64,000 bases of DNA, from contig NZ_JASCTH010000012.1 in NCBI RefSeq assembly GCF_030009775.1, positions 62,001-126,000 of the forward strand, in the 5' to 3' direction. Position 1 is the stretch's first letter. Each line of letters opens with the position of its first letter. A program made the translations under genes and the position numbers. Shown here piece by piece: positions 1-8,732 of this stretch. Origin of the DNA: Actinoplanes sandaracinus. GTDB lineage: Bacteria; Actinomycetota; Actinomycetes; Mycobacteriales; Micromonosporaceae. Under the pieces are notes generated by a model that saw nothing but the letters and a program-made list of their open reading frames with translations, did not search any database and had not been told where the DNA came from.

Positions 1-411
1 CCGCTCAACACGTTCCTGCTGATCGCCGTCATGATCTGGATCCAGGCTGGCTTCGCGATGACTGTCCTGTCGGCGGCCATCAAGGCGATCCCGGACGACA
101 TCGTGGAGGCGGCCCGCCTCGACGGCGTCAGCCCGTGGGGCATGTTCCGGTTCGTCACGCTGCCCGCGATCCGTCCCTCGGTCGTGGTCGTGCTGACCAC
201 CATCGCGATCGGCACCCTCAAGGTCTTCGACATCGTCCAGACCATGACCGGTGGCCGTTTCGAGACCAGCGTCATCGCGAACGAGTTCTACAGCCAGACG
301 TTCCGCAGCGACAACCGTGGCCTCGGCGCGGCGCTCGCGGTCGTGCTGTTCGTCCTCGTCATCCCGATCGTCGTCTACAACATCCGCCAGCTTCGCCGAT
401 CGGAGGCGTGA
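1..411 (+). CDS. Sugar ABC transporter permease, MalF type (3' part)
   Basis: The reading frame is open from the first base, so the 5' part lies outside the window; about 136 C-terminal residues are visible. It is an integral membrane permease of a binding-protein-dependent carbohydrate importer. The cytoplasmic EAA loop is present (EAARLDGVSPWGMFRFVTLP), which in this family contacts the ATPase, followed by two hydrophobic segments. The stop overlaps the next start (TGATG at 409-413), so the two permeases are translationally coupled. The binding protein is expected upstream, and no ATPase gene follows, as is usual for actinobacterial MalFG-type systems that share one MsiK-like ATPase. The substrate cannot be told from this fragment. 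Confidence 0.93.
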   Translation, partial: PLNTFLLIAVMIWIQAGFAMTVLSAAIKAIPDDIVEAARLDGVSPWGMFRFVTLPAIRPSVVVVLTTIAIGTLKVFDIVQTMTGGRFETSVIANEFYSQTFRSDNRGLGAALAVVLFVLVIPIVVYNIRQLRRSEA

Positions 412-1331
412 TGACCACCGCAGCACCTCTCACCACCACTCCGCTGTCGAAGACGGAGGGCAAGAAGCTGTCCGCCGCGGCGATGGCGAAGAAGAAGCTC
501 ACCTCGCCGTGGGCGTCGCTGGCCGCGGTGATCATCGCCGTGGTCTGGACGATCCCCACGGTCGGCCTGCTGATCTCCTCCTTCCGGCCGCAGGACGACA
601 TCCGGCGTACGGGTTGGTGGACGTTCTTCACCGACCCGCTGGTGACGTTCGAGAACTACCGGACCGTTCTGGACCCGGAGAAGGCCGGCACCAACCTGCC
701 GGACTCGTTCCTGAACTCGCTGGTCATGACGATCCCGTCGGTGATCATCCCGCTGTGCCTGGCGTCGCTCGCGGCGTACGCGTTCGCGTGGATGAACTTC
801 CCCGGCAAGAACTTCCTGTTCATCGCGATCTTCGCGTTGCAGATCGTTCCGCTGCAGGTGACGCTGCTGCCGCTGCTTCAGCTCTTCGTCGCGTGGGACA
901 TCGACGGCACCTTCTGGACCGTCTGGCTGTCGCACTCGACGTTCGCCCTGCCGCTGGCGATCTATCTGCTGCACAACTTCATCAAGGAAGTTCCGTCCAG
1001 CCTCATCGAGGCGGCCCGGATAGACGGCGCGGGCCACGTGTCGATCTTCTTCCGGGTGCTGCTGCCGCTGCTCACCCCGGCGCTGGCGGCGTTCGGCATC
1101 TTCCAGTTCCTCTGGGTGTGGAACGACCTGCTGGTCTCGCTGACGTTCGCCGGTTCGCCGACGATCTCGCCGCTGACCGTGCAGCTGTCCAACCTCACCG
1201 GCACCCGAGGCACCGCCTGGTACCTGTTGTCCGCCGGCGCCTTCGTCTCGATCATCGTGCCGGTCACGGTGTTCCTGCTGCTGCAGCGCTACTTCGTCCG
1301 CGGCCTGCTCGCGGGCAGCGTCAAGGGCTGA
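411..1331 (+). CDS. Sugar ABC transporter permease, MalG type
   Basis: A 306-residue inner-membrane permease, the second subunit of the carbohydrate importer begun upstream. After a polar 35-residue N-terminus come about six hydrophobic segments (the first near residues 40-58). The EAA loop EAARIDGAGHVSIFFRVLLP lies near residue 200, and the end RYFVRGLLAGSVKG is typical of MalG/LacG-like permeases. The start is fixed by the one-base TGATG overlap with the preceding permease. A strong hairpin terminator follows 9 bp after the stop, so this is the last gene of its operon. Confidence 0.95.
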   Translation: MTTAAPLTTTPLSKTEGKKLSAAAMAKKKLTSPWASLAAVIIAVVWTIPTVGLLISSFRPQDDIRRTGWWTFFTDPLVTFENYRTVLDPEKAGTNLPDSFLNSLVMTIPSVIIPLCLASLAAYAFAWMNFPGKNFLFIAIFALQIVPLQVTLLPLLQLFVAWDIDGTFWTVWLSHSTFALPLAIYLLHNFIKEVPSSLIEAARIDGAGHVSIFFRVLLPLLTPALAAFGIFQFLWVWNDLLVSLTFAGSPTISPLTVQLSNLTGTRGTAWYLLSAGAFVSIIVPVTVFLLLQRYFVRGLLAGSVKG

Positions 1332-1340
1332 CCTGTTCGA

Positions 1341-1380
1341 CGAAAGGGCCGCACCGGGGAATCCCGGTGCGGCCCTTTCG
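1341..1380. terminator. Perfect 18-bp hairpin, probably bidirectional terminator
   Basis: CGAAAGGGCCGCACCGGG (1341-1358) and its exact complement (1363-1380) flank the loop GAAT. The symmetric AAAG/CTTT ends let it act on both strands. It sits between the convergent permease gene (stop at 1331) and the protease gene (stop at 1389). Confidence 0.85.
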
Positions 1381-1388
1381 TCTTCCGG

Positions 1389-3296
1389 TCAGGGCTGGCT
1401 GCGCGGGCTTTCCGGGGCCAGGGTGTCGATGAACTCGTGCGGTTCGTGCAGTTCGGTGGTGCGTCGGGCCTGGTCGGCCTCGGCCTTGAGGGCGCTGGCG
1501 ACGCCCGCGACGTCGACGCCGGGGATCGCCGCGACCACGCTGTAGGCCTTCTCGGCCAGGGCGTGGGCGGCCCGGTAGTCGTGGGCGGCGAACGCCTTCG
1601 ACGCGGCGCCGAGGAGGGCGTCAGCGGCCTTCAGCGCGATCTTGCCCTTGCCGGCCGGGACGGTCGCGGCGAGCCGGTTCGCGGCCTCCCAGTAGGCGGC
1701 CGTCAGGAAGCGGTCGCTGTTGTCCCGGTCGAACTGGCTGAAGTCCCAGTTCACGTCGATGTAGCTCATGATCGAGTTGCTCTCGTCGCCGGCGTTGGCG
1801 AAGAAGAACTCGTTCACCGGGCCGTAGTCGACGCCGGTCGCGCTGTCGTAGCCGTCGTGCGGGTGGCTCATGCCCAGGTGGTGGCCGACCTCGTGAATCT
1901 GGGTGGTGGTCAGGCCGTAACCGGATTCGACGATGTCCGGCCCGATGAACGAGAAGACGTAGCTCTGGGTGCCGTCGGTGTAGTTGTCGTCGGCGAACCC
2001 GAGACCCGGTGTGTCGACGCCCTCACCGACGGCGTAGTTGAACATCGGGATCTCGTAGTCGACCTTGCCCTGGTCGTCCAGCGCGCGGTCGATGTTCTCC
2101 CGGTTGTAGAGGTAGAGGTTGGCGATCGCCGGGAGACCGGTCTCCGGGTAGCAGGACTCGTTGGTCACCGCGACGCCGAGGTAGCACTGCTCGGCCTTCT
2201 CGTCGTACGGCAGGTCCTGCAGGTCGTGCGAGAACCGGTTGCGCCAGCGCAGCTCGGCGAGCTCGTCGACGAGCAGTTCCGGGGTGATGTACTGCTCGGA
2301 CGCGTCGACGCCGGGCCAGCCCTCGTAGGTGTTGTTGTCCAGGTTGAGGCTCTTCGGCGGCTTCGGCGACGGCAGTTCCACCGGGTAGAGCGGCGACGTG
2401 GTGAAGAGCAGGTTCAGCGCCACGTACCGGGTGAGCTTGCCGAGGTCGCCGGCGAGAGCGGCCGGGGAACGGTAGCCACCGGCGGTGTACTCCCAGATCG
2501 GCGGCATCCGGTAGTCCTCGACGCCGTCGCCGTCGAGGTCCGTGTTGTCGACGATGTAGTTGCTGGTCCAGGACTCCGGGCCGGCGGACAGGTCGTGGAA
2601 CCAGACCCGCCGGGTGCTGCCCAGGCCGGTCTCCTCGTCGTCGGCCGTGGTGCCGCCCCAGGCGATCATTTTGCGGGACTGGCGCTGCGCGCCGAAGTCG
2701 TAACCGGTGTCCGGGTCGGGCTCGCCGATCTTGGTGTAGACGTGGTGCTTGAAGTCGGACCGGCCGAACCAGTTGATGAAGAAGACCGTGTTACGGGTCG
2801 TGTCCACACCGGCCGGCGGATGGAAGGCCAGCCACTTCTCCACGCTCGGCGCGTCGATGGTGTGGTTGGCGGTGATGTCCAGGACGTTCTTCGCCTGGTC
2901 GTTGTACTGCTGCTGCAGGAGGGTCAGCGGCGCGGGCTGGGCAAGCTTGCCGAGCTGGCCGAAGAACCGGTCCTCATAGGCCTTGTTCGCGTAGGTGAGC
3001 TTGTAGTCGTATTTGTAGGTGATGCCGAGCTTCTCGGTCACGCCGTAGTTCAGGCGTGACCGGACCACCGGCTCGTAACCGGGCGCCAACTCGCCCCGGA
3101 ACGCGCTCGACCCCACCTGCGCCGGTTCGTAGCCGACGAACACCACGTTGACCGGCACCTTCTCGACGAGGCGCGGCTGGCCGCCCGGCTTCAGATAGCC
3201 GAACGACGGCGCGGCCGCGGCGGACCCGGCGGGTCCCGCCGCGGTCGCGACGAGAACCGCGACGACCGTCACGGTGAAAGACTTTCTCCATCCCAT
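1389..3296 (-). CDS. Secreted zinc metalloprotease (metzincin-like)
   Basis: 635 residues. A signal peptide is clear: MGWRKS, a hydrophobic core, and an Ala-rich cleavage region ending near residue 29. The motif HEVGHHLGMSH near residues 467-477 fits HExxHxxGxxH, with three zinc-binding His and the catalytic Glu, so hydrolysis of extracellular protein is expected. The upstream 430 residues match no domain I can name; the last 100 residues are Ala-rich and helical. The ATG is preceded by GGATGGAGAAAG. It is divergent from the ABC exporter at 3367, with only 70 bp between starts. The fold assignment rests on the zinc motif; the target protein is unknown. Confidence 0.85.
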   Translation of the reverse strand: MGWRKSFTVTVVAVLVATAAGPAGSAAAAPSFGYLKPGGQPRLVEKVPVNVVFVGYEPAQVGSSAFRGELAPGYEPVVRSRLNYGVTEKLGITYKYDYKLTYANKAYEDRFFGQLGKLAQPAPLTLLQQQYNDQAKNVLDITANHTIDAPSVEKWLAFHPPAGVDTTRNTVFFINWFGRSDFKHHVYTKIGEPDPDTGYDFGAQRQSRKMIAWGGTTADDEETGLGSTRRVWFHDLSAGPESWTSNYIVDNTDLDGDGVEDYRMPPIWEYTAGGYRSPAALAGDLGKLTRYVALNLLFTTSPLYPVELPSPKPPKSLNLDNNTYEGWPGVDASEQYITPELLVDELAELRWRNRFSHDLQDLPYDEKAEQCYLGVAVTNESCYPETGLPAIANLYLYNRENIDRALDDQGKVDYEIPMFNYAVGEGVDTPGLGFADDNYTDGTQSYVFSFIGPDIVESGYGLTTTQIHEVGHHLGMSHPHDGYDSATGVDYGPVNEFFFANAGDESNSIMSYIDVNWDFSQFDRDNSDRFLTAAYWEAANRLAATVPAGKGKIALKAADALLGAASKAFAAHDYRAAHALAEKAYSVVAAIPGVDVAGVASALKAEADQARRTTELHEPHEFIDTLAPESPRSQP

Positions 3297-3366
3297 GTGG
3301 ACACGCTGCCATCAGCGCCCGCCGATGGGAACCCCCGCTGGTCAGACATTGACTATCCTGACGCCC

Positions 3367-4125
3367 ATGCCATCGCCAGCGTTGGAAATTCGGGGACTCT
3401 GCAAGACATTCGGGAGTTTCCGGGCGGTGGACCGGATCGACCTGACCGTGCGTCAGGGCACGTTCCACGGCATCGTCGGGCCCAACGGCGCCGGCAAGTC
3501 CACCACCATCGGCATGGCGGTCGGCCTGATCGTCCCGGACGCCGGCCGGATCAGCGTCCTGGGCCACGACGCGCTGCGCGACCGGAGCGCCGCACGTACC
3601 CTGACCGGGGTTTTGCCCGACGGCCTCGACCTGCCGGAACGGCTCACCGGCGCGGAACTGCTGCGATACAGCGCCGGCCTGCGCGGGCTGTCGCGAGCCG
3701 CGGCCGCCGACCGCGTCGCCGAGCTGATCGACGTCCTCGGCCTGGCCAAGGCCGCCGCCACACCGCTCGCCGACTGCTCCACCGGCAACCGCAAGAAGGT
3801 CGGCCTGGCCCAGGCCCTGCTGCACGCGCCTCGCCTGCTGGTGCTCGACGAGCCATTCGAGGCGGTCGACCCGGTGTCGGCGGCGAGCATCCGCCGGGTG
3901 CTGCGCCGGTTCGTCGAGGCCGGTGGCACCACCGTGCTGTCCACCCACTCGATGATGCTGGTCGAGCAGATGTGCGACGAGGTCACGGTCATCCATCAGG
4001 GCCGGGTCGTGGCAGCCGGCCCGGTCGCCGAGGTGGCCGGCGGCCTCTCCCTGGAGGACCGCTTCGTCGAACTCGTCGGCGCCGAGACCACCGGCACCGA
4101 CGGCCTGGCCTGGCTGGTCCGATGA
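3367..4125 (+). CDS. ABC transporter ATP-binding protein (exporter type)
   Basis: 252 residues from the ATG at 3367 (MPSPALEIRG); in-frame codons further upstream lie in the promoter of the divergent protease. Walker A GPNGAGKST is near residues 38-46, the signature is the divergent CSTGNRKKVGLA, and Walker B is LLVLDEPFEAVD followed by the switch His in STHSMM. This is the CcmA/NatA-like class that powers efflux or ABC-2-type permeases. The stop overlaps the next start (ATGA at 4122), so it works with the membrane protein that follows. The substrate is unknown. Confidence 0.92.
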   Translation: MPSPALEIRGLCKTFGSFRAVDRIDLTVRQGTFHGIVGPNGAGKSTTIGMAVGLIVPDAGRISVLGHDALRDRSAARTLTGVLPDGLDLPERLTGAELLRYSAGLRGLSRAAAADRVAELIDVLGLAKAAATPLADCSTGNRKKVGLAQALLHAPRLLVLDEPFEAVDPVSAASIRRVLRRFVEAGGTTVLSTHSMMLVEQMCDEVTVIHQGRVVAAGPVAEVAGGLSLEDRFVELVGAETTGTDGLAWLVR

Positions 4126-6017
4126 GCACGCCGGTCCCCGCGACGCCCGGGATTCACCCCGCGCCTCCGCTGCTCACGACGTCCACCCTGCTCACGACGT
4201 CCACGCTGCTCATCACGCCCGCACGGATGCGGGCCAGCATGTTCCGGCGCTCGCTGCGCGAGCATCCCGGGCCCGTGGTGGCCGCACTGGCTGGCCTGCT
4301 CGCGGCCGCCTGGCTCATTCGATATGCGACGTACGGCGACCGGCACACCCTGTCCCTTTTCGCCGGTACGTGGGTGCTCGGCTGGATCGTGCTGCCGCTC
4401 ATGCTCGGCGGCGGACGCGGCCGGGTCCAGCCTTCGCACCTGCGCCTGGAGCCGGTCGGCAGCGCCGCCGCGGCGACCGGCCTGCTGATCGCCGCGTCCG
4501 TCGGAATCGGGCCGCTGGTCTCGCTGGCCGCGCTCGCCGCCCTGCCGGTGCACGCCGCACGGTACGGCGCGGGCGAGGCCGTCGCCGCCGGGGTCGGGGC
4601 GCTGCTGCTGTGGCTGGCCGGGCTGATCGGGTCGTCGGTCGCGCTGGAGGCGGTCGGGCACGCCGGCGGGCCGGCCGGGGCCATCACGACCGGGGTGTTC
4701 ACCGGCACCGTGATGGGCGTGTTCGGGTCGGTGTGGGCGGTCGCGCCGTGGATCACCTCCCTGCTCGCCGGCGCGCCCGATCACGTCGTGCGCTGGCTGC
4801 CGTACTTCCCGGGAAGCTGGCCGCTGGGGGCGGTGACCGGGCCGGCCGGCCGCGGCCTTCTCATGCTCGGTGGGCTGGCGGCGCTGGTGGCGGTATTCGC
4901 CCTGGCGTACCTCGCCCTGGTCCGCCGTGCCCTGGTCACCGGCTCCTCGTGGCGACCGCGCCGCTCCCCCATCACCGCCGGCTCCGCGCCGGCCCCGCTC
5001 ACGCCGGCCCGGCCGGTGTCCGCCGGCTGGTGGGGGCCCGGTCCGGTGTGGGCGGTCGCCGGGCGGGAACTGCGCACGTGGGCGCGGCATCCGCTGCGGC
5101 TGCAGTACCTGGCGTTCGCCGTCGTCTACGGATCCCTGCTCGCCGGGCTGCCGACGCTGGCGCACACCGACCGGCTTCTGCCCTGGGCCGGGGTGCTCGC
5201 CGCGCTCGGGGCCGCCGCCATGTCCGCCGGCCTGATCGGGCTGGACGGCACCGCGCTGTGGATGCCGCTCACCACGCACGGCGGCGAGCGCGCCGAGGTC
5301 CGCGGCCGGGCCCTGGCCTGGTTGCTTCTGGTGACGCCGATCGCGCTGCTGCTCACCGTCGCCGGGGTTTTGCTCGCTCCCGGGGTGGACCCGCTGGCGG
5401 CGTGGGCGGTGCTGCCGGCCGTGCTCGGGGCGGGCGCGGCCGTGCCGGTGTGGGTGTCACTGCTGCGGGTGCGCCCGGTGCCGGACCCCCGGCACCCCAC
5501 CTCGGCCGACAATCCGACGGACATCATCAGCGTGCTGGTCGCGTCGGCAGCCGGGGTGGCGGCCGCCGCGGCCCCGATGGCGTGGCTGATCTGGGGACCG
5601 CAGTCGCCGCGCTGGCCGGCTCTGGTGTGCGGGGTGGCCGCCGGTGTCGCGACGTGGTTCGGTGGCGCCTGGCTGGCCGACGACCGCCTGGCCAACCGCG
5701 GCGCCGAGGTGCTGACCGCGGCCGGCCGGCGCACCCGGCCGCCGGAGACCGCGATCCCGCTGCGGTGGGACGCCGGATGGTACCGGGAGAACCGCGCCAC
5801 GGCGTGGGCCCTGGGCCTGCTCACGGTGGGCTGGATCCCGGTGATGCCGCAGGGCCTGATGGTGCTGGTCCTCGACATCAGCGGCGGATGGATCGTGGCC
5901 TCCCACGTCACCGGCGGCGCCCGCACGGCCGTCGCCGTCGCGATGGTCGCTCTGGGCGGCGCCATGCTCCTGACCGGTCTGGTCCTCTGGGGCCGCCGTC
6001 CCCGCCCCACGAGCTGA
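4122..6017 (+). CDS. Large hydrophobic ABC permease partner
   Basis: 631 residues with roughly 12-14 hydrophobic segments, starting within the ATPase stop codon (ATGA). I know no specific family; by position and topology it is the membrane half of an ABC exporter. The N-terminus carries a short sequence repeat, LLTTSTLLTTSTLLIT, coded by an 18-bp direct repeat at 4170-4186 and 4188-4204. A second start within the first 25 codons is therefore possible, for example MRASMFRRSLREHPG. Pro/Ala-rich loops separate the two halves near residue 285. Function beyond transport cannot be assigned. Confidence 0.85.
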   Translation: MSTPVPATPGIHPAPPLLTTSTLLTTSTLLITPARMRASMFRRSLREHPGPVVAALAGLLAAAWLIRYATYGDRHTLSLFAGTWVLGWIVLPLMLGGGRGRVQPSHLRLEPVGSAAAATGLLIAASVGIGPLVSLAALAALPVHAARYGAGEAVAAGVGALLLWLAGLIGSSVALEAVGHAGGPAGAITTGVFTGTVMGVFGSVWAVAPWITSLLAGAPDHVVRWLPYFPGSWPLGAVTGPAGRGLLMLGGLAALVAVFALAYLALVRRALVTGSSWRPRRSPITAGSAPAPLTPARPVSAGWWGPGPVWAVAGRELRTWARHPLRLQYLAFAVVYGSLLAGLPTLAHTDRLLPWAGVLAALGAAAMSAGLIGLDGTALWMPLTTHGGERAEVRGRALAWLLLVTPIALLLTVAGVLLAPGVDPLAAWAVLPAVLGAGAAVPVWVSLLRVRPVPDPRHPTSADNPTDIISVLVASAAGVAAAAAPMAWLIWGPQSPRWPALVCGVAAGVATWFGGAWLADDRLANRGAEVLTAAGRRTRPPETAIPLRWDAGWYRENRATAWALGLLTVGWIPVMPQGLMVLVLDISGGWIVASHVTGGARTAVAVAMVALGGAMLLTGLVLWGRRPRPTS

Positions 6018-6039
6018 CCACATCTCCTGGCGTGCGGAT

Positions 6040-6349
6040 CGAAGGACGGTGCGCGACCCCCACGTCACAGCGCCCGTTCGCCCGCGGAGGCGAAGCGGGC
6101 GGCGAGGGTGGCGGCCCCGGGGCCGGTGAGGTCGCGGGGCCGCCAGCCGTCGCGCTCGCCTCGGCCACCGCGGTCGCCGCGCGGGCCTGCGGCGTCGTGG
6201 ACCGGACCGGGAGGCCGCGGCCGGCCCTGGAGGCGGACCTGCTGATCGTGCGCGCCGACCCGGTGCGGGACATCGGAGCGCTCGAAGCGGTGCACACGGT
6301 GGTCCGGAAAGGGCGGGTGGCGACGACGGCCGAGGGCCGCACCCCGTGA
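6040..6349 (+). pseudogene. Amidohydrolase C-terminal remnant
   Basis: Frame 2 from about 6140 encodes ALASATAVAARACGVVDR, then RPRPALEADLLIVRADP and VHTVVRKGRVA. This is the typical C-terminal end of imidazolonepropionase-like amidohydrolases, where the last helix and the ADLLVV strand close the composite domain. Just upstream, in another frame, lies KDGARPPRHSA, which resembles the preceding family segment (DAG...PP..H). So the fragment is both truncated and frameshifted; the catalytic domain is absent. It lies directly behind the ABC permease and runs into the terminator at 6327-6369. Confidence 0.6.
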
Positions 6350-6369
6350 CGGGGTGCGGCCCTCGGCCG
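6327..6369. terminator. 19-bp hairpin between convergent genes
   Basis: CGGCCGAGGGCCGCACCCC (6327-6345) pairs exactly with 6351-6369 around the loop GTGAC. It overlaps the end of the amidohydrolase remnant and lies 15 bp from the stop of the secreted-protein gene on the minus strand. Confidence 0.8.
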
Positions 6370-6383
6370 ATCGAGCGGTTGGC

Positions 6384-6875
6384 TCAGTTCTTCTGGTACG
6401 GGCCGTTGCCGGAGCCGTAGTGCTGGTTGTCCGGGCCCCCGTTGTACTGGCCACCGCCGTGGTAGTCACCGCCACCGTGCTGGCCACCGCCGTACTGGCC
6501 GCCGCCGTACTGACCGCCGGCGTTGTTCCAGTGCTTGTTGCCCTGGTGGTAGTTGAAGCCGTAGTAGACCTTCAGCGCCCAGTCTCCGCTGTGGAAGCCG
6601 CGGTAGACCTTGAAGCAGGAGTACCGCTCCCACTGGTTCTTCCACTGACCGAGCTTGCCGATCTTGTGGCAGGTCCGCGGGCTGTTGTAGAAGCCGAAGA
6701 TCCGGTCGCGGCGCTTGAAGTCCTGCTGCTGGGTGACGGCGGTCTTCGAGCCGACCTCGGAGGCGGTGGCCGTGGAGGCCGTCGCCGGGGAGGCGGCGGC
6801 GGGACCAGCGGCGACCGTCAGGCCGGCGGCCACGGCGGCACCGGTCATCACGATGGCACGAGTCATCTTGTTCAT
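6384..6875 (-). CDS. Small secreted Gly/Gln/Tyr-rich protein, unknown
   Basis: 163 residues with a clear signal peptide (cleavage near residue 29, AAAS-PATAS). The middle (residues 50-115) is basic and aromatic with two cysteines (C69, C87) that may form a disulfide. The C-terminal 45 residues are a flexible repeat of GGQYGGGQYGGGQHGGG type ending in Asn/Tyr/Gly. No enzyme motif is visible. Low-complexity Gly/Tyr tails of this sort occur in cell-surface and structural proteins, but no function should be assigned. It is flanked by terminators on both sides, so it is probably a single-gene unit. Confidence 0.75.
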   Translation of the reverse strand: MNKMTRAIVMTGAAVAAGLTVAAGPAAASPATASTATASEVGSKTAVTQQQDFKRRDRIFGFYNSPRTCHKIGKLGQWKNQWERYSCFKVYRGFHSGDWALKVYYGFNYHQGNKHWNNAGGQYGGGQYGGGQHGGGDYHGGGQYNGGPDNQHYGSGNGPYQKN

Positions 6876-7014
6876 TCGATCACCATTTCTGCAGGAAAGG
6901 GTAATTTCCGGACAAGTTGAATCGTATGATCATCGGGACCCTTTGACCCTGAGAACTCGCACCTCGATCGGGTGAACAATCCCAGGTCAGCTGCGCAAAC
7001 TCATACGTTAAGAC

Positions 7015-7050
7015 GATGGCCCGCTCCGCCGAAAAGCGGAGCAGGCCATC
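7015..7050 (-). terminator. Terminator of the nitrate assimilation operon
   Basis: A 15-bp stem (7015-7029 with 7036-7050, one mismatch) and loop CGAAAA lie 13 bp beyond the narK stop. Confidence 0.75.
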
Positions 7051-7062
7051 ACCCGAAAGGGG

Positions 7063-8412
7063 TCAGACGGCGATCTTCGTACGAGCACCGGGGCGCAGGT
7101 AGACCGCCCAGGTGATCACCACGCAGAGCGCGTAGAACGCGATGAACGCCATGTACGCGGCGTCCGCGTCCTTGTAGGTCAGGAACGACTGGCGGAAGGC
7201 CAGGTTGACCAGCACCCCGCCGACCGCGCCGATCGCGCCGGCGATGCCGATGACCGCACCGGAGACCCGGCGGGACCGGCTCTCGTCACCGGCGTACTTC
7301 TGCTTGAAGATCGCCGGAATCATCTTGTAGGTCGAGCCGTTGCCCAGGCCGCTGAGGATGAACAGCGTGATGAAGCCGACCAGGTAGAGCGGCAGCGACC
7401 GCTGCTGCGCGGCGAAGAGCACGATCGAGGCGCCCACCGCCATGCCGATGAAGTTGACGAAGGTGACCTTCGCGCCGCCGAGCCGGTCGGCCAGCGCCCC
7501 GCCGAACGGGCGGATCAGCGAGCCCAGCAGCGGGCCGAGGAAGGTCAGGTAGGCGGCCTTGATCGGGGTGTTGAAGGTGTCGGCGAACTGCACCTGGAGC
7601 ACCTGGCCGAACGCGAAACCGAAGCCGATGAACGAACCGAAGGTGCCGATGTAGAGCACCGACATGATCCAGGTGTGGCTCTCCCGGGCAGCGTCACGCA
7701 TGCCGCGCTTCTCGTTGCGCGCCTGGGTCAGGTTGTCCATGTAGAGGGCCGAACCGACGGCGGCGATCACGATCAGCGGGATGTAGATGCCCGCCACCAG
7801 GCCGGGCGAGCCGGCGCCGAAGGTCGCGAGGACGAACAGTCCGACCAGCTGCACCGCCGGGACGCCGATGTTGCCGCCGCCGGCGTTGATGCCGAGCGCC
7901 CAGCCCTTGAGGCGGTCCGGGTAGAAGGCGTTGATGTTCGCCATCGACGAGGCGAAGTTGCCGCCGCCGACACCGGCCAGCGCGGCCAGGATCAGCAGCG
8001 TCTCGTAGGAGACGCCCGGCTCGATCAGGAACGCCGCGGCGATCGACGGGATGAGCAGCAGCGACGCGCTGATGATCGTCCAGTTACGGCCGCCGAAACG
8101 GGCCACCGCGAAGGTGTACGGGATCCGCAGTCCCGCGCCGACCAGCGTGGGCACGGCGGTGAGCAGGAACTTCTGGGCCGGGTCGAAGCCGTAGGCGGGG
8201 CCGAGGAAGAGCACCATCACCGACCACAGCGACCACACCGAGAAGCCGATGTGCTCCGAGAAGATCGAGAAGATCAGGTTTCGCTTGGCGACCTGCTTGC
8301 CGCCGTTGTCCCAGAACGCCGGGTCCTCGGGCCGCCAGTCGTCGATCCAGTGGCCGTTGAGCGATTTGGCAGCGGGTCTGGCCTGGGTGGGCGTAGGAAG
8401 TGTCGCAGTCAT
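7063..8412 (-). CDS. narK: Nitrate/nitrite transporter, MFS family
   Basis: 449 residues with about 12 membrane segments. The N-terminal WRPEDPAFW and the segments GPAYGFDPAQKFLLTAVPTL and GGGNFASSMANINAFYP match the NarK/NasA nitrate porter family. The glycine-rich nitrate signature is represented by AGGGNIGVPAVQL. It imports nitrate or exports nitrite at the cytoplasmic membrane. It is the last gene of the nas operon, starting 3 bp after the nirD stop, and is followed by a hairpin terminator. Direction of transport is inferred from its place beside assimilatory enzymes: nitrate uptake is the likeliest role. Confidence 0.95.
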   Translation of the reverse strand: MTATLPTPTQARPAAKSLNGHWIDDWRPEDPAFWDNGGKQVAKRNLIFSIFSEHIGFSVWSLWSVMVLFLGPAYGFDPAQKFLLTAVPTLVGAGLRIPYTFAVARFGGRNWTIISASLLLIPSIAAAFLIEPGVSYETLLILAALAGVGGGNFASSMANINAFYPDRLKGWALGINAGGGNIGVPAVQLVGLFVLATFGAGSPGLVAGIYIPLIVIAAVGSALYMDNLTQARNEKRGMRDAARESHTWIMSVLYIGTFGSFIGFGFAFGQVLQVQFADTFNTPIKAAYLTFLGPLLGSLIRPFGGALADRLGGAKVTFVNFIGMAVGASIVLFAAQQRSLPLYLVGFITLFILSGLGNGSTYKMIPAIFKQKYAGDESRSRRVSGAVIGIAGAIGAVGGVLVNLAFRQSFLTYKDADAAYMAFIAFYALCVVITWAVYLRPGARTKIAV

Positions 8413-8414
8413 CT

Positions 8415-8732
8415 TCAGTCTCCCAGAATGATGTGACCGTCATCGACCCGAACCGGGTAGACACTGATCGGGGGCTGTCCGGACTGGGAGCACCCGGTGG
8501 CGAGGTCCCATGCGTAGAGGTGCAACGGGCAGACGACAACCCTGTTGTCGATCTGTCCATCCGCGAGCGGGCCGCCCTTGTGGGGGCAGACCGCCGACAC
8601 CGCGCGAAGGGAGCCGTCGCGGAGGCGGAAGACTGCGATCATGTCGAGCCCGACGGCGTAGGTGCGTCCCTCGCCGTACGGGATCTCCTCGACCGGGCCG
8701 AGGATGGTCTTCTCAATGGGGGCGATGGTCAT
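8415..8732 (-). CDS. nirD: Nitrite reductase [NAD(P)H] small subunit, Rieske type
   Basis: 105 residues starting at the ATG that overlaps the nirB stop (ATGA). It forms the small subunit of the cytoplasmic siroheme nitrite reductase that reduces nitrite to ammonium. It keeps all four Rieske [2Fe-2S] ligands, C49-x-H51 (CPHKGG) and C68-x2-H71 (CPLHLYAW), unlike enterobacterial NirD proteins that lack them. A cluster is therefore expected. Order and overlaps show coupled translation with nirB. Confidence 0.95.
   Translation of the reverse strand: MTIAPIEKTILGPVEEIPYGEGRTYAVGLDMIAVFRLRDGSLRAVSAVCPHKGGPLADGQIDNRVVVCPLHLYAWDLATGCSQSGQPPISVYPVRVDDGHIILGD

Noticed and set aside
1437..3059. A 540-codon plus-strand frame opposite the metalloprotease
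   Set aside because: Shadow frame; the minus strand carries the signal peptide and HExxHxxGxxH motif.
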